Of a DNA stretch of 64,000 bases, positions 12,801-23,495 are shown one piece after another. The position numbers and the translations under genes are program-made. The notes beneath the pieces are model-generated. The model was given only the letters and a program-made list of their open reading frames with translations. It searched no databases and was not told the DNA's origin. The stretch comes from Dendrolimus kikuchii (lineage: Eukaryota; Arthropoda; Insecta; Lepidoptera; Lasiocampidae). The stretch lies in the NCBI GenBank assembly GCA_019925095.2, contig CM034398.1, forward strand, positions 7,021,001-7,085,000, in the 5' to 3' direction. Positions within the stretch are counted from its first letter, which is position 1; every line of letters begins with the position of its first letter.

Positions 12801-15800
12801 ACTGCCTAGGGTTTGACGGACACCGAGGGCCAAACTCTAGTTCTAATAATAAATCTCTGTTTTACACCTTGCTTGGCATTGGCATATATGGCATATGGCA
12901 CCCGTATACCACAGTAGTGACCCCGACGTAATGATTCGAAGATCTGAAGCATACAGAGTACCACAGACACTAGAAATATTGGACTTGGATCATTTCAAAT
13001 TAGATTCTTACCAGGGGATAGTCATTCTTATTATTCACATATGAAGCCGAATATTATATTTGTTTTATAATAATCGGCAGACAAACACATATCGTATATC
13101 CCCAAATTAAGCAAATTACGCTTGTGTTATGGGTAATATACAACGGACTACTCTGGGGCCGATCCCAGACACCCAGACCGTAATAACTAACGGAGAAAAT
13201 ACGTTTCCGAAATTTACTATATCAGGAATCGAACCCGGAGCTTCTGCGTTACAGTGAGGTAGGCCGGCAGAGGCTTAGTCCGCTCAACCACAGAGGCCGT
13301 CGAATTAACAACGTATTGTGTGGGAACCCTTAAGAATCGCGCAAAAGATTACGTGGGTAATTATGTGGCAACTTAACAGTTGTAACGCCTTTTCAGCTGA
13401 TTCGGCAGACGTCGACGGAAATACCCGCAACGTGTGCTACAAATTATGCTCTCTAATACACTCTCAGCTGGTGAAAGCACACGCGGAAGTTAGCCGGTAT
13501 GTGAACTTACCTTTATATCCAGCTGGCTGTGATGTACACACAATTGCTTTTGTTTTATGGAGCATTGCGATACAAAAAAAGACATTCAAAGTTAACAACA
13601 ATTGCAATTTTACTTCTTTCATTCAGCTTGTAGCTTTAAAGGAATATTTGATTTCTTAGATTTACAAGAATATCACCATTTTTTACCATTGTGATGCGTG
13701 CCGGATTCACAATAATTTTTCTAAACGCAGCAGTTTTAAGCCACTTTAACTTAACAACGCTTTAATTTTGTCTTTTCACGATTTTGCCGAAAGGTCACTC
13801 CTTAGAAAACAAATCTTTACTAATGATTTTTTCAAGAATTACTATTACCATCTACTGTAAAATTAAGTAAGCTATAAGATGAATTTGACAATTTGAAATT
13901 CCGTGTAAAAAGCTAGATGGCGTTAAAATTATCCGTTACCAACAAGTGTTGATCGACTTGCTAAGTATATTGCCACCTGAAATGTATTTGTTCATTGTTC
14001 AAGAGGGTTAACAAAAGTTTAGAGGAATTGTGAATATTTGGTGAAACCTGGCTATAATACTAAAAAATAATGTTATTTTCAAATTAAGATGTGAAGTGTC
14101 TTGGGGTTTTAAACTCAGCATCGCATTAATTTGTTCTGATCGTACTGAATAGTTATGCAAGTGTTGTCATCTTTAAGTGTAATTGATTGGCTGTTAACAG
14201 GAGATTTACTTGAACTCTTGTCTAAGAAGAAGATACAGTTTGGCTAAACTCATTTACCATACTATATGTTCAATATACATGCTGCGTAATAACTGGCTTT
14301 TTAAGAAATATTGCCACATGTTACTAATTTATTTATATTAATGAATATAGCAATGTTTTAAAATAATTGTCATACGCTTAAGTGAGTTTCCAGATAGAAG
14401 AGCAACTTTTTTCATTTTAAAATGCATACTATCGAAAATATGTTTGAATTTACATCAGTGACTCATAGAGTTGCATTTTCTATAAATGGCAAATAAATAA
14501 TATTAAAATGTAATAATCAACACACTTCATCTTGAAAAATTAACTCATGTCTGCAAATTAAAGATAGAGGTTGTAATGCTTTGATAACATAACATTAAAC
14601 ACTTTTAAGTGGATTCTGATTCGTAACATCGATTAGCTTTGTAGATTTCTGAATATACCACAATTTCTTAGATATGACAGTAAATTATATAATGTAAATA
14701 AAATTACATACATATATTTTTAGAACAAAAAAGCGAGCATAAAATATGTACTAAAATGTTCGCTACTTAAAAATGTATTAATATATATAATTTATGATAT
14801 AGATTAGTGCAAAATGTATTAACGTACATAAAACACATGCACATGTGTAAGAGATAAACAAAATCTTATACAAACATCTTGCTGCTATTCTGGCTAGCAA
14901 AATTGAAATATTTTAAATCTTAAATTACATATTTACCAAAATAAACTTCTCTACTTTCTCTAACTTGATTATAATAACGTTTTGAGAAATCAGAATTCGT
15001 TTAAAACGTGTTAAATAGGTGATCGTATTTATAAATATATCTATAAATAGTGGTAAGAGTGAAACACGGTGTGTTGTATTCCGCAGGAGAAGGCCGCAAG
15101 AGCTGGCCGAATTCCTAAACGGCTTAATGAAAAAGCAAAACGCGTCTGAGGAGAATTTACTCTACCACTTTTCAGTGTGAGCCACCATATTCATTTTATT
15201 TAATCCCCCTTCTTACACACTTTTATGTTCCTCCTTTTTCTTTGGATTCTGTACATGTTCGGTATTTAGGCTAAATGCCTTTTATTTCTGAAGGGTTTTT
15301 TAAACCATATTTTCTGAGGTATTTCTTTTAATTTTGAAAGATTTCATTAGGTAAATTTTTGATGAATTTAACTAATTTATTCGTATTAATTTTTTTCTGG
15401 TCGAGCCCTAATATGAAATGTGAACATAACTTTGGCTATTTATTTGATTGTTTCTTCTTCGCAGCTCTAGAGAAACCCGATAACCATGAAGTTTGGTATA
15501 TATGTCGACTTTACCCGGGAATATGGGATAGTTTACATGGGACACAGATTCAAAGTTTACCCATACGAGGTATATAATTTTGATCTTGTAAACATGTAGG
15601 GTATAAACGAGATATTTTCAAATACCTTGGAGATAGTTTAACCCGTCAGAAAAAAGCATTTATTTTAAAATTTTGATATTTCACAATAATTCAGTCGTGA
15701 ATTGTGTTTTCTGATGTAATAATTATTTTTTATTTAGATCGTTAAAACATGTATAGTATTCCAAAAGCTTCCATTCCTCATTAATTTTATAACGCTTTTC

Positions 15801-18800
15801 TAAGTTTATTCTTCTTTAGTTTTTACATGTTTGTATCAATTACATTCACCACTGTTGCAATGTTGGTCCTAAAACAGATCGACAAAATTAATTTAACAAA
15901 TTTTATTTCAATTATTGTGTTGTTCTTGCCTATAAATATTTTATTATTTAATATAAATGACAAGTTTAGCATTGATAACGGTAATTTACTAACGCTTGAA
16001 TAATTTTCCGTGCTTATAAATAATTTTATAAGTATTATTATACATATAGACACAGTACCATACTTTCCTTTATACGACTTTTCTTAGATATTTTAAAGTG
16101 CATTACTTATATTAAACATAAAAATTCTAAAGGCAAACATATTATGGTTTTACATTTTTGTTTTTGAGTCATCTTACAAAGCAGTATCATTCAATATTAT
16201 TTTAAACGCTTAAATATTTTTAGTACCAAAATAATGAGTCATAGTTTTGACCATTACTTTTAAAATCACACAAACGATGCGTTCTTATATAAAATTATTA
16301 TTCAAGAATTTATCTTTCGCTGGCTCTTATAAGTTAATTTCTTATGACTTTTATAATTTAATTACCTGAAAGAATGTTTTTCTGTGTTACTCGAGATTTT
16401 GAATGTATTAAGCCTCTTTAAGAAATTAAATAATAATACAGAATATATTCATCTTCAAGAATTTTTCCATGTTTTGGAATGACTATTACCGTCCTAGCGA
16501 AATATCGCAAGCACCCACTTTAAATTCATATTGTTATTATGTAACTAATATCCTCCTGTCCGTTTCGCTCCTATGCTTATCAGTGAGAGCATTGATATGC
16601 TTGTTTGTTTGTTTGTTATAACTACAGTTTATATGGGTACCTGGTATTTGTTATCTCCCGTTTTGTCTTATGATATCTATTTGTGTATCTTCTTCAGTAA
16701 TGGAAGACTTATTGGTCTAAAACTGTACTGATTATAAATGTGTGAAATCCGCTTTAAGTGCTTGTTCGGAATTGAGAATCCTAAATAGAATTAGCGTAAT
16801 GTAATAAGAGGTTAGGACAGTTACAATCGTTCAGTTACGATTAGAATTTCAAATTCACATCACTTTTTAGCCGTAAAGCCGTTCATTGTACGTATCTATG
16901 TTCCATTTTCTCTTGTTTATATTAAAGAGAGCTTTGGAGTGCATTAAAGAATTATTTATCTATCGAAGAACTTTACGACTTGGTGGGATTACTATACCCT
17001 CCGTTTTCCTAAGATAAGGACATTTGAACCCGACGGTGGGACGTTTAGGGGCTAAAAAATATCAGATGAACCTGTTACCCTTAGGTGTTAGAAGACTACT
17101 CAAAAATAGATCAATAAAATGAAGTCGGTTAAAAATCAGAAAAACCTCGTATCAGTTTTGACTTTATTCTAATCGATTTTATCTGATCATACTTTAAATA
17201 ATGGCACAATAATATAATTATGGGTTTTTTATGTATATATTTTTTCTTTTTTTTTATGTTTGCTTGTAGGCAAATTGGCATACGGATCCACTTGATGGCA
17301 AGTGGCTACCACCGCCCATGGATATCTGCAATACAAGGAAGCCGATGCGTTGCCTACCTCGTTGAGACTTTAAATATCTGTTTACGCCCTTTTTGATTGA
17401 GGTTTTAGTTGTGTTCAGTTTTAGTTGCAAAAATTTTCATCCATCTTAATTCCAAATTTTCATCCTTTTACTATCTCGATATGTTTTCTTTTTTGTTTTG
17501 TAGATGACTCTGTAAAAAGTGGTAACATAATTTCTCTGATTTCCGACATTAATCCCTTGCAATGTACCTATTTGGCATAGACCATTTTAATTCTCGGTTA
17601 GTTTGATTCAAACATTTGTTTAATGTAAGTTTTGCATAGACTCATGAGTATGTACGAAGCATTAACGTCCTCAACTGCATGGTATTCTTTTCTATATACG
17701 ACGGTGTTGCTATCTCTAATAAGTGTTTAACCAAATTTTAATATTAGGTAAATATGTCTTTATATCATGATAATAACCGAGTCGTAGGGTTACCATCTGC
17801 TTGGATTACTTTGGAAATGTGCGGATATCCCGTTTTTTAATTTGTGATATTGTTATGCCGCAATTGGTTAAATTTTATTTAACATCCGACTTTTTCTCAG
17901 GAAAGTAGGTGGTCGTGGTAACCCTACTGATTATAATGATTTCATTGCTTTACATTATTTGTTCAAACAATGACCGTTAACATTGTAAAATTAATTTATG
18001 TAGCTACACTTTATTTCCATAAAAACAAATGAGTATGGAAATTAAATAATATTAATAATCGGCAGACAAGCACACATATCGTATAGTCCCAAATTAAGCA
18101 AGTTACGCTTGTGTTATGAGTAATATACAACAGACTACTCTGGGGCCGATCCCAGACATCCAGACCATAATAAATAACGGAGAAAATACGTTTCCGAAAT
18201 TTACTATACCAGGAATCGAACCCGGAGCCTCTGCGTTGCAGTGAAGTAAGCCGGCAAAGTCTTAGCCCGCTCAACCAAACAGGCCGTCAATTAAAATGAA
18301 TGGATCTTATTTTATTTATTAAAACTGTTATTTGTATTGTAATAACAGAATGTAAATTAATTGTCCTTTAAGCTCTCTGAGTGTGATTGTTTGTAATTCA
18401 TTCAAGAAATGGAGTAAAAAAATATAAGTTTAATTTATAAACTATTTATCATTGTAAACACTTCATAAAAGCCAATCCATATTTTATTAACTGGTATGCA
18501 TTGCATTTCAGTTGTTAAATAGTTTTATGTTGGCTCTTAACATAATTTCGCAGATGTCTATAATTTCGTGGTTATTTTCGTTAATATCGAGTACAAAGGT
18601 ACGAGTTTCCTTTATTTATTTTTTCTCTAAGCCTCTTTGAATCGTTTCTGGATTTGTATGTTACAGTTAATTCTAAAGTAGGTAAAACAAGACATGTAAC
18701 AACTTTAGCTTTAGCATTTATGAATTACATGTTTAAATATAAATTTATTGCCTAAAGTTAATTTTTGTTCGTTCTTAATAGACACATACACGTGTCACCC

Positions 18801-21800
18801 TTTTTAATTAAAATTTAATACCTTCATAACAATTTGCGTAATTTACTCAGTTACAATATATTATTAAAATAAATGAATGACGGCCATTGTTTTTATGAAT
18901 ATTAATAAAAGTAAATATTATATGGTTTTTTAGTATTATATTAACTGAATTGCGGTTATAATTTTCTTAACAATTAGCATAACTGCGTGCGTGCGGTTGC
19001 ATATTTTTACCCCTGGCCGGTTCCTGTATCATGCGACCCGACCCCTTCATTTGCCTTACCGCTGGTTAAAATTTGACATCAACGCCACATAAGTAATGTC
19101 AATTTTTAACCAATGTTAAGGTTAAAATTAACACTAAGACATAAAAACCTGGCACCAGTGATGTCCATAGATATAATACTGTGCATATAATAAATATAAA
19201 CGGTCTTATTCATATTGAGTTAAAGTAGATTTGAAGGCTTCTTTAAGAACCATAAACTTGCTCTAACTAAATATGAATAACACCGTCAATATTCAATCGT
19301 TATACGTTTCTTATAAGTAGTTTTATGAGTGATATACCTATTGCCACTCATTAATAAACCTTGTATATCTATCGTATAGTTGTAACATATCGACCGCACC
19401 TATTATGGCTGTGCTAATATAATTTTTCAGTTCTTTTACCCGTAAAATATATACAAAATAATGAAATGTGATTGTGTGCACAGCCAATATGGTGCTCTTG
19501 TCGTGAGCATGGCTGATCAGGTTGAGAAAGGAGATGGGAACAACGCTGGCGAAACAAACGATGCGAATACTGATAAGGCCTCTTCTGAGGGCTCTGGTAA
19601 GGCGATGACATTCATTTTAAACCGCTTTTATTAACTTGACCTAATACTAATATCAGATGTATCAACCAAATTAAATTAAATTGGCTCAAATGTAGAGAAC
19701 TAATAAACCGACATGGTATTCAATGATATTGAATGATTCAAGTTTATTTATGTGGATCACTTTGGTTGATTTATTCAAATTGACAGAGAGAAATTAACGA
19801 TATTATACCGGCTTAACGAAAGCTTTCGATATAATTTTAATGACAATACAATAATTTCGCATCATTGTTCTTGTTGACAATGGCCTCCCTACAGCGTCAT
19901 ATTACTTTGATATTTTAAAATTTTAGCAACATAATGTTCCAAAATGTACACATGTTACAAAGTAATATAAAACTGTAAGGAGGCCGTCGTCAAGTTTTCA
20001 ACAAAATTTAGCCAGATAAATAGTTTTATGTCTATTATTACATAATATAGTCAAAATCGAGTCTCGTGGTTATTATAACATTTTGTTTTGTTTTAAGACA
20101 AAAATAAACAAAACTATAGTTTAAAAAACCTTAAAATAAAAACGCTTTAATAGCAATCTTAACTGAACAGTTAAAAATGATTTTAAGTATAAAGATTTTC
20201 GACAACAATGATAAAGTAGGAAAAACACATAAATTTAAATTAAACATAATATTATAAATTGTCGAATGAATGACGGTGGTTAGAGCACCTCAATCAAACG
20301 TGAATCTATGAAGGGATTAATTGACGTACATGAAACGAAAGGTCTGTTTGCCTCTATAGGAAATAGACCTGATAATATTTGTGTAAATATTTTTATAACA
20401 CCCAAGTTCCACTGAATAACATGCATGGTTTCAAAGGCAAACAAACAGTGTAAGTTAAAATTAATGTTACCTCTTACCCTATGGAATTCTATCCTACTTT
20501 AGTTCAACCACCAGAGACGGCTCCGTTAGCAACTGCGGAAGGGGCAGATATCGAGATAGACAGCGAAGAGCCGAAGCAGAGTCCTGGGCCTGTGATGGAA
20601 GGCCCGGGCTACGAAGGATTCTGCGTCTTGGAGTCGGCCCCTGCTGCGCACAGGTTCAGGCTTTCGATGCTGCAACCCTCGGAACCCAGGACCTTCTACT
20701 CGGCAGTGAAGAGGGAGATCAAATTGCTTAAGAGTGACTTGCCTCCTGGTGTAAGTACACAGTGTATTTATAGAGCAGTGATCGAGTGTCAGAGATTTTA
20801 AATTATAATCTACACCAGTAATCACATCATATTTGAAATAAGTATTGTGATATATAATTATGGTAAATTATAGAAAACTATAGAAAATAGGCACTAATCA
20901 CTGAATAAATAAAAATATACCAAAATTAGACTGGCCTACAAAAAATAAAAAGTCATTTGTACATTTGACCAGACAAATCCATTCTTATGAATTTCTATGC
21001 ATTGAATCCGAATTTGTCATTTTGGTCCGTAATCCCTCGAAATTTTGAGGGTGTATGCACCAAACTGACCCCAGATTCGGATTCACCGCATTGAAGTACA
21101 TAAGAATAGATGGGTCTGGTCAAAAGTACAGAGAAATTTTTATTTTTTGTGGACCAGTGTTATTATTCAATTAAGGAAATGGCTGATTGTATCGTTTAAA
21201 AACAAATGTTAGAAAATAACTTATGTCGTTCAGAAATAATAACCTTAAAAGGAAACATTACTTTGCAAGTAATGGAAGTAAATGTAGGAATCCCGGCGCA
21301 GGTGTGGGTGCGCGGCTTCGAGGACCGCATCGACCTGCTGTCGGTGATGATCGTGGGCCCCACGAAGACGCCGTACGAGGGCGGGCTGTTCGTGTTCGAC
21401 GTGCAGCTGGGCGGCGAGTACCCGCGCGCGCCGCCGCTCTGCCACTACCACTCCTACTGCACCGACAGGCTCAACCCGAACCTCTACGAGGACGGAAAGG
21501 TGAACCAGACACGTCCACGCTTAGATTATAATGCTACCTAGAATGGACATGGGATACTTTTTATCCCGAAAAATGGGATCGTTTTTGATACTTGCTTACT
21601 TTCAAATTTTAACATCTTGAATAGATTTCGACATTTCCAACAGTACATTTAAAATTTTAGCTGTGACAAAACGATGTAAATCATGTTTTAAAAATATAAA
21701 TAATATTCCCTATTGTGTTATGTTTAACAATCTATTGCTAAAAAATGTATAAAATATAAGTGTTACATCCATGTTCCTGAGGAGTTTCATTTGCTGTTTG

Positions 21801-22993
21801 TTCTCTCATAGGGCAAAATAGGTTAAGAAACTGCAGAAAAATCTATTCAATAGAATCTCTGGTCCAGGACCAATTCCCTCGAATCTGAAATCGTCTGTCT
21901 CTCATTTTTAAATATCATATTGTAGTTGCTCATTAGCAGGCACCAAAATATTTAATGCCCCTCCCCTACTCATATCAATAGTCCAGTTCAGCTAAAGCTT
22001 CTTAGGGGGCTCCTCAAGCGTCTATGGAAGGCGCTCGCCCTAAACACCCCAAAATCTAATTTAAAAGCTTAATTTTGTCGCTCTCTTAAGACCAAGGTCT
22101 AGCCTAAATCGATTACTGATAGTAACTGGTATGCCCGTCGTTTCTAGGTTTGTGTCTCCCTCCTGGGCACGTGGTCCGGGCGCGGCGTCGAGGTTTGGGG
22201 GAAGGACAGCTCCTTGCTTCAAGTGATCGTTTCCCTTCAAGGGCTAATCCTTAACGATGAACCATACTTCAATGAGGCTGGATATGAAAAGCAGAAAGGT
22301 GAGGGACTACGCATACATACTAATGTTTAATTATGAAAGTGACTTTTTATTGATATTAATTTATAACTTCTCTTTTGGTTTTGGGAATGAACAAATTGTT
22401 AATTGCAATTAGATACTTTTATCCTAAAAATTTGAATATAGTGCTGGATAGTGTTCTGTAAATTTGGCTAGCGAAATCGCACTGTGAGTTCTAGTAGTTC
22501 AATAACTACTAAAAGCAATTTTATAGGATTATGTAAATATTAATAGTCGCTTCATCTCTGAGAAAGTAGCCATTATCTTCGGTGAATTTTTGCAGCACTA
22601 GTACTACGATAAATTCTATGACGCCTTTCTTCCATTTATGGTGTTATAAATTCACTTTCAGGCACACAGCAAGGTAAAGAGAACTCTCGCATGTACAACG
22701 AGATGGTACTCCTTAAGTTGGTCCAATCGATGACCAAAATGCTAATGAATCCGCCGGAACCTTTCCGCGAGGAGATCCTCCAGCACATGAAGGCCAACGC
22801 GGCCAGTCTGTGTCACCGTCTCGAGGGTCTGGTCGCGCTGTCCAACGGGGAAGCACCCCCCGAAGTGCAGCCGCCAGAATACCCCCTGATCCCCGCCTCC
22901 CGGGGCTTCTGCCTCACACTCCGCTCCTCCCTCGAGTCTTTCCGCAACGCCCTCCGTCGCAACGACATCTCAGTGCCCCCCTCCTCCTTATAG
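844..22993 (+). CDS. UBE2O: UBE2O homologue, E2/E3 hybrid ubiquitin-conjugating enzyme (3' 16 coding exons)
   Basis: Exons read directly: 844-969, 1167-1267, 3140-3275, 4024-4110, 5368-5524, 6795-6973, 8483-8572, 10910-11116, 11595-11700, 13397-13496, 15087-15176, 19484-19596, 20503-20750, 21302-21499, 22148-22298, 22662-22993 (stop TAG). All junctions are GT-AG and every phase agrees, giving 806 codons. The fragment opens in the conserved region with [19 protein letters not shown], continues through [13 protein letters not shown] (exon 3), an acidic Ser/Asp-rich stretch (exon 5), a probable helical/coiled-coil stretch (exons 6-8), then a UBC fold with catalytic Cys in [10 protein letters not shown]. 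In known family members UBE2O acts as both E2 and E3, multi-monoubiquitinating basic and orphan proteins. The vertebrate protein is near 1300 aa, so roughly the first 480 residues lie left of the window. The acceptor at 4024 has a weak pyrimidine tract and is the least certain junction; exons 10-12 are poorly conserved and rest mainly on phase and splice sites. Confidence 0.93.
1374..1650. mobile_element. Foldback (inverted-repeat) element in UBE2O intron
   Basis: The stretch 1376-1466 is repeated in inverted, diverged form at about 1556-1645. Shared words include TCGTAAGC, CTAAGTATATTTTTT and CGAGC(C/T)TTTACCGC. The arms are about 90 bases each with a spacer of about 90. No coding capacity is present, so this fits a MITE-like foldback repeat. 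Confidence 0.7.
1646..1762. mobile_element. Short inverted-repeat element, 'AATTAAAACTACG' family
   Basis: Begins AATTAAAACTACGCTTTAA and ends with its near complement (TTAAAACGTAGTTTTAATT), with arms of about 40 bases. Related single arms occur at 2130-2193 and 37527-37600, and a more diverged full-length relative at about 63308-63465, so this is a small dispersed family. Confidence 0.7.
2024..2275 (-). mobile_element. 3' tail of a non-LTR retrotransposon (same family as 33476-34153)
   Basis: Matches the 3' end of the element at 33450-33620, with the same order of words such as CACGCCAGTTCCCTTGCGGG and AGAGCGCCATTTAGGC, and the same ACAT-repeat tail (2024-2036). It is interrupted at 2130-2193 by a foreign 64-base segment. 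Severely 5'-truncated, no coding function. Confidence 0.8.
2590..2745 (+). mobile_element. LINE 3' end with ATTC-repeat tail
   Basis: The text reads CTGGATGACTCGCTATAAGC, then an AATAAAGAGC signal and a tail of repeated ATTC (about 2727-2740). This layout is typical of the 3' UTR of insect CR1/Jockey-superfamily LINEs. The exact clade is an inference. Confidence 0.6.
3437..3680 (+). mobile_element. Diverged LTR fragment (family of 39867-40393)
   Basis: Starts TGTTACGAATT after TAATAT and shares ordered words with the LTR at 39867: ATGCCGTT(G/A)GAAT, then TTTATTAGAA, then AAAACGCGC further on. The 3' end matching GTAACA is not found, so this copy is truncated or decayed. It lies in the UBE2O intron before exon 4024. 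Confidence 0.55.
4155..4687 (+). mobile_element. Non-autonomous Helitron-like element
   Basis: Begins TCTATAATATTATA after an A and ends ATATCCTAG before a T, which is the Helitron signature (TC at the 5' end, CTAG at the 3' end, insertion between A and T). Just inside the 3' end it carries GTGGACAAGGTCGCCGG, a diverged form of the family motif GTGGACGAAGTCGCGGGC. Related copies: 39305-39737, 39857-40530 and 51495-51795. No Rep/helicase ORF. Confidence 0.75.
5654..5928 (-). repeat. Dispersed retroposon family A, copy 1
   Basis: Shares a 250-300 base body with 6436-6768, 27035-27331 and 35441-35683. Diagnostic words include GGCACTAATGCCGGAACACA-like and GTTGCTATGGCGGCATA. In copies with complete ends one side is a T-run in this orientation, meaning a poly(A)-like tail on the - strand, so it is a retroposed sequence on the - strand. 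The open frames across it are fortuitous. Confidence 0.75.
6436..6768 (-). repeat. Dispersed retroposon family A, copy 2 (near full length)
   Basis: Begins with a T-rich run (6436-6460), followed by TTGCAGGAGTTCAGCAAACA, and closes with AAATTGTATTCTTTCTCCGT. It lies only 27 bases before UBE2O exon 6795-6973. It is very close in sequence to the copy at 35441, which suggests recent spread. The 151-codon open frame across it ignores the repeat boundary and is not a gene. Confidence 0.78.
7000..8085. other. UBE2O intron, no gene seen
   Basis: AT-rich sequence with no recognisable coding. A simple AATA/AAT run at 7990-8012 follows a GC-richer stretch (GGCGGAGGCGATGGATC), which may be a LINE or SINE tail. 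Confidence 0.5.
8086..8306 (-). mobile_element. tRNA-derived SINE, diverged copy
   Basis: Reads in the same order as the better copies at 13066 and 18048 (CAGACAAACACA, then AAGCAAATTA, then GCTGATCCCA, then CGGCCGTC) but with many substitutions. The tRNA-like end faces right, so it is on the - strand. An old copy of the family. Confidence 0.65.
8853..9270. mobile_element. MITE with terminal inverted repeats, 418 bp
   Basis: Left end AAGGTGCTCTTACACGAGCA; right end is the near complement (CGTGTAAGAGCATCTT). The interior repeats AGCAATT words on both arms. It lies in the UBE2O intron between exons 8483-8572 and 10910-11116. Superfamily not clear; no obvious target-site duplication. Confidence 0.78.
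9420..10400 (-). pseudogene. Jockey-like LINE reverse-transcriptase fragment, broken
   Basis: On the - strand, 10230-10140 encodes [11 protein letters not shown], and about 10130-10070 encodes [18 protein letters not shown], the catalytic Asp pair of a reverse transcriptase. About 10012-9815 encodes [20 protein letters not shown], the conserved segment after the catalytic core. Frames are not continuous, so this is a dead copy. The clade assignment to Jockey rests on motif wording and is an inference. Confidence 0.8.
10465..10790 (+). mobile_element. LINE 3' end, family B copy 1
   Basis: Shares about 300 bases with 43700-43980, including CTGTGCAGTTTTATTTTCTA, and ends GCTGCCAAGCCATAAACTTA followed by an AATA/AAT tail. 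The tail marks the + strand as the sense strand. Non-coding; it ends about 120 bases before UBE2O exon 10910. Confidence 0.7.
11803..12265 (+). mobile_element. Helitron-like repeat, related subfamily
   Basis: Starts TCTATACTATTATTAATCTG and carries two tandem versions of a unit containing ACTACTAAACGGATTGAAAT / ACTACTGAATG and TATCCCGATAAA(A/C)GAC. A short piece of the same kind is at 21545-21590 (ACTTTTTATCCCGA). No CTAG end is visible, so it is 3'-truncated or a different subfamily. Confidence 0.5.
12729..12769. repeat. Perfect 18-bp hairpin
   Basis: The arm TCTTTAGTCTTAGTTAAT at 12729-12746 is exactly complementary to 12752-12769, with a 5-base loop. It lies in a UBE2O intron. It could be the core of a small MITE or only a palindrome. 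Confidence 0.7.
13066..13302 (-). mobile_element. tRNA-derived SINE copy
   Basis: On the - strand it opens with GGCCTCTGTGGTTGAGCGGA, which resembles a pol III box A, followed about 40 bases later by GGGTTCGATTCCTGATA, a box B. The tail side reads ATATACGATATGTG...GATTATTA. It lies 94 bases before UBE2O exon 13397. The tRNA-like part does not fold into a full tRNA with an anticodon arm, so it is a SINE and not a tRNA gene. Confidence 0.85.
13500..15086. other. UBE2O intron, no gene seen
   Basis: AT-rich, with no repeat family that I can match to another copy in this window and no open frame with protein-like character. Confidence 0.5.
15465..15569 (+). other. Exon-like island in UBE2O intron (unassigned)
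   Basis: A 105-base stretch is bounded by a strong acceptor (TTTCTTCTTCGCAG) and a donor (GAG/GTATAT). Two frames are open across most of it, one including [14 protein letters not shown], the other starting at an ATG and including [20 protein letters not shown]. Inserted after exon 15087-15176 it would bring an early stop, so it is not part of the UBE2O frame I assembled. It could be an alternative or poison exon, or exonised transposon sequence. Confidence 0.35.
15600..17240. other. UBE2O intron, no gene seen
   Basis: Long AT-rich intron sequence without protein-like frames. Only small simple repeats (TTTG/TTGT run near 16603-16618) are evident. Confidence 0.5.
17246..17372 (-). repeat. Dispersed retroposon family A, truncated copy
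   Basis: The T-run followed by GCTTGTAGGCAAATTGGCAT, then CACTTGATGGCAAGTGG and ATGGATATCTGCAATAC, matches the tail side of the copy at 6436-6768. Only the tail-proximal 125 bases remain, as expected for 5' truncation of a - strand insertion. Confidence 0.65.
18048..18290 (-). mobile_element. tRNA-derived SINE copy
   Basis: Nearly the same as the copy at 13066-13302 over its whole length, with the tRNA-like end to the right (GAACCCGGAGCCTCTGCGTT, then CCGCTCAACC). The 87-codon open frame on the - strand that spans it is fortuitous. Confidence 0.85.
19202..19284. mobile_element. Small palindromic MITE, copy 1
   Basis: GGTCTTATTCATATTGAGTT at the left is mirrored by AACTAAATATGAATAACACC at the right. 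The same element is at 55455-55549. No coding. Confidence 0.75.
19661..19770. mobile_element. 110-bp MITE, ATCAACCAAA family, copy 1
   Basis: Terminal inverted repeat ATCAACCAAA/TTTGGTTGAT. The interior includes TTCAATGATATTGAATGATTC and is matched in order by a 112-bp copy at 50230-50341. Confidence 0.78.
19874..19993. mobile_element. 120-bp foldback MITE
   Basis: The left arm TTGACAATGGCCTCCCTACA is complementary, with a few mismatches, to the right arm ending TAAGGAGGCCGTCGTCAA; pairing extends through ATATTACTTTG on both sides, for arms of about 35 bases. Lies in the UBE2O intron before exon 20503. Confidence 0.78.
20630..22780 (+). other. UBE2O: UBC catalytic domain of UBE2O (split over four exons)
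   Basis: The fold begins near [20 protein letters not shown] at the end of exon 20503-20750 and continues through [20 protein letters not shown] (21302-21499), then [13 protein letters not shown] and the helix containing [15 protein letters not shown] (22148-22298), and ends near [15 protein letters not shown] (from 22662). The catalytic cysteine codon TGT is at 22151-22153. The usual E2 HPN tripeptide is NPN ([11 protein letters not shown]), as in vertebrate UBE2O, so this is a family feature and not decay. All catalytic landmarks are intact, so the enzyme is expected to be active. Confidence 0.92.
20930..21158. mobile_element. 229-bp foldback MITE between UBC exons
   Basis: Left end ACTGGCCTACAAAAAATAAA; right end TATTTTTTGTGGACCAGT. 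The arms remain complementary for about 80 bases (TTTGACCAGAC, then ATTCTTATG, then GAATCCGAAT). It occupies much of the 551-base intron between exons 20503-20750 and 21302-21499, but touches neither splice site. Confidence 0.82.
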
Positions 22994-23068
22994 CCTATCC
23001 CATAGCCCTGGCCCACAACCTAACCCCGTGCTCATCTCGTCTATATATTGGCTCTTAGAAAAATATAT

Positions 23069-23074
23069 AATAAA
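23069..23074 (+). terminator. Candidate polyadenylation signal of UBE2O
   Basis: AATAAA lies 76 bases after the UBE2O stop codon, in a short AT-rich 3' UTR and followed by an A-rich tract. No better-placed canonical signal is seen before the next repeat element at 23496. Confidence 0.55.
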
Positions 23075-23495
23075 AAAAATGGAATCACTCCCAACAGTCG
23101 AGCTAGTTTCGATCCCGTCTCGTTGAAATTCAAAAAAGAAATATATCGTAGTTAATAATATTTATTGTGATGTACTTTTCGATTATAGGTATGTTTTAGA
23201 TGTTCGAAACCGGGCGATAGGTCTATTTAATTGTTATTTGTTTCTCTCACGGAATATAAATCACATCAAGTTTTCACGTAATCGTTGTGTGTGCGCAGCG
23301 TGATTGGAATGGACGTTTTCGTACCATCGTTTGTCAAATCTGCCAAGTGTCAAAGTGACATTTTTTCTTTTTAATATGTTAGCTTCCAGCTTGTTCATGG
23401 GTGAACTGCCATTGACTGGCAGTGTCAAGTGTGAAAGAATCACGCATCTCATAAAATAAAAAGTAGTTAAATTCTGTTGATTAATTTAGTATGGA

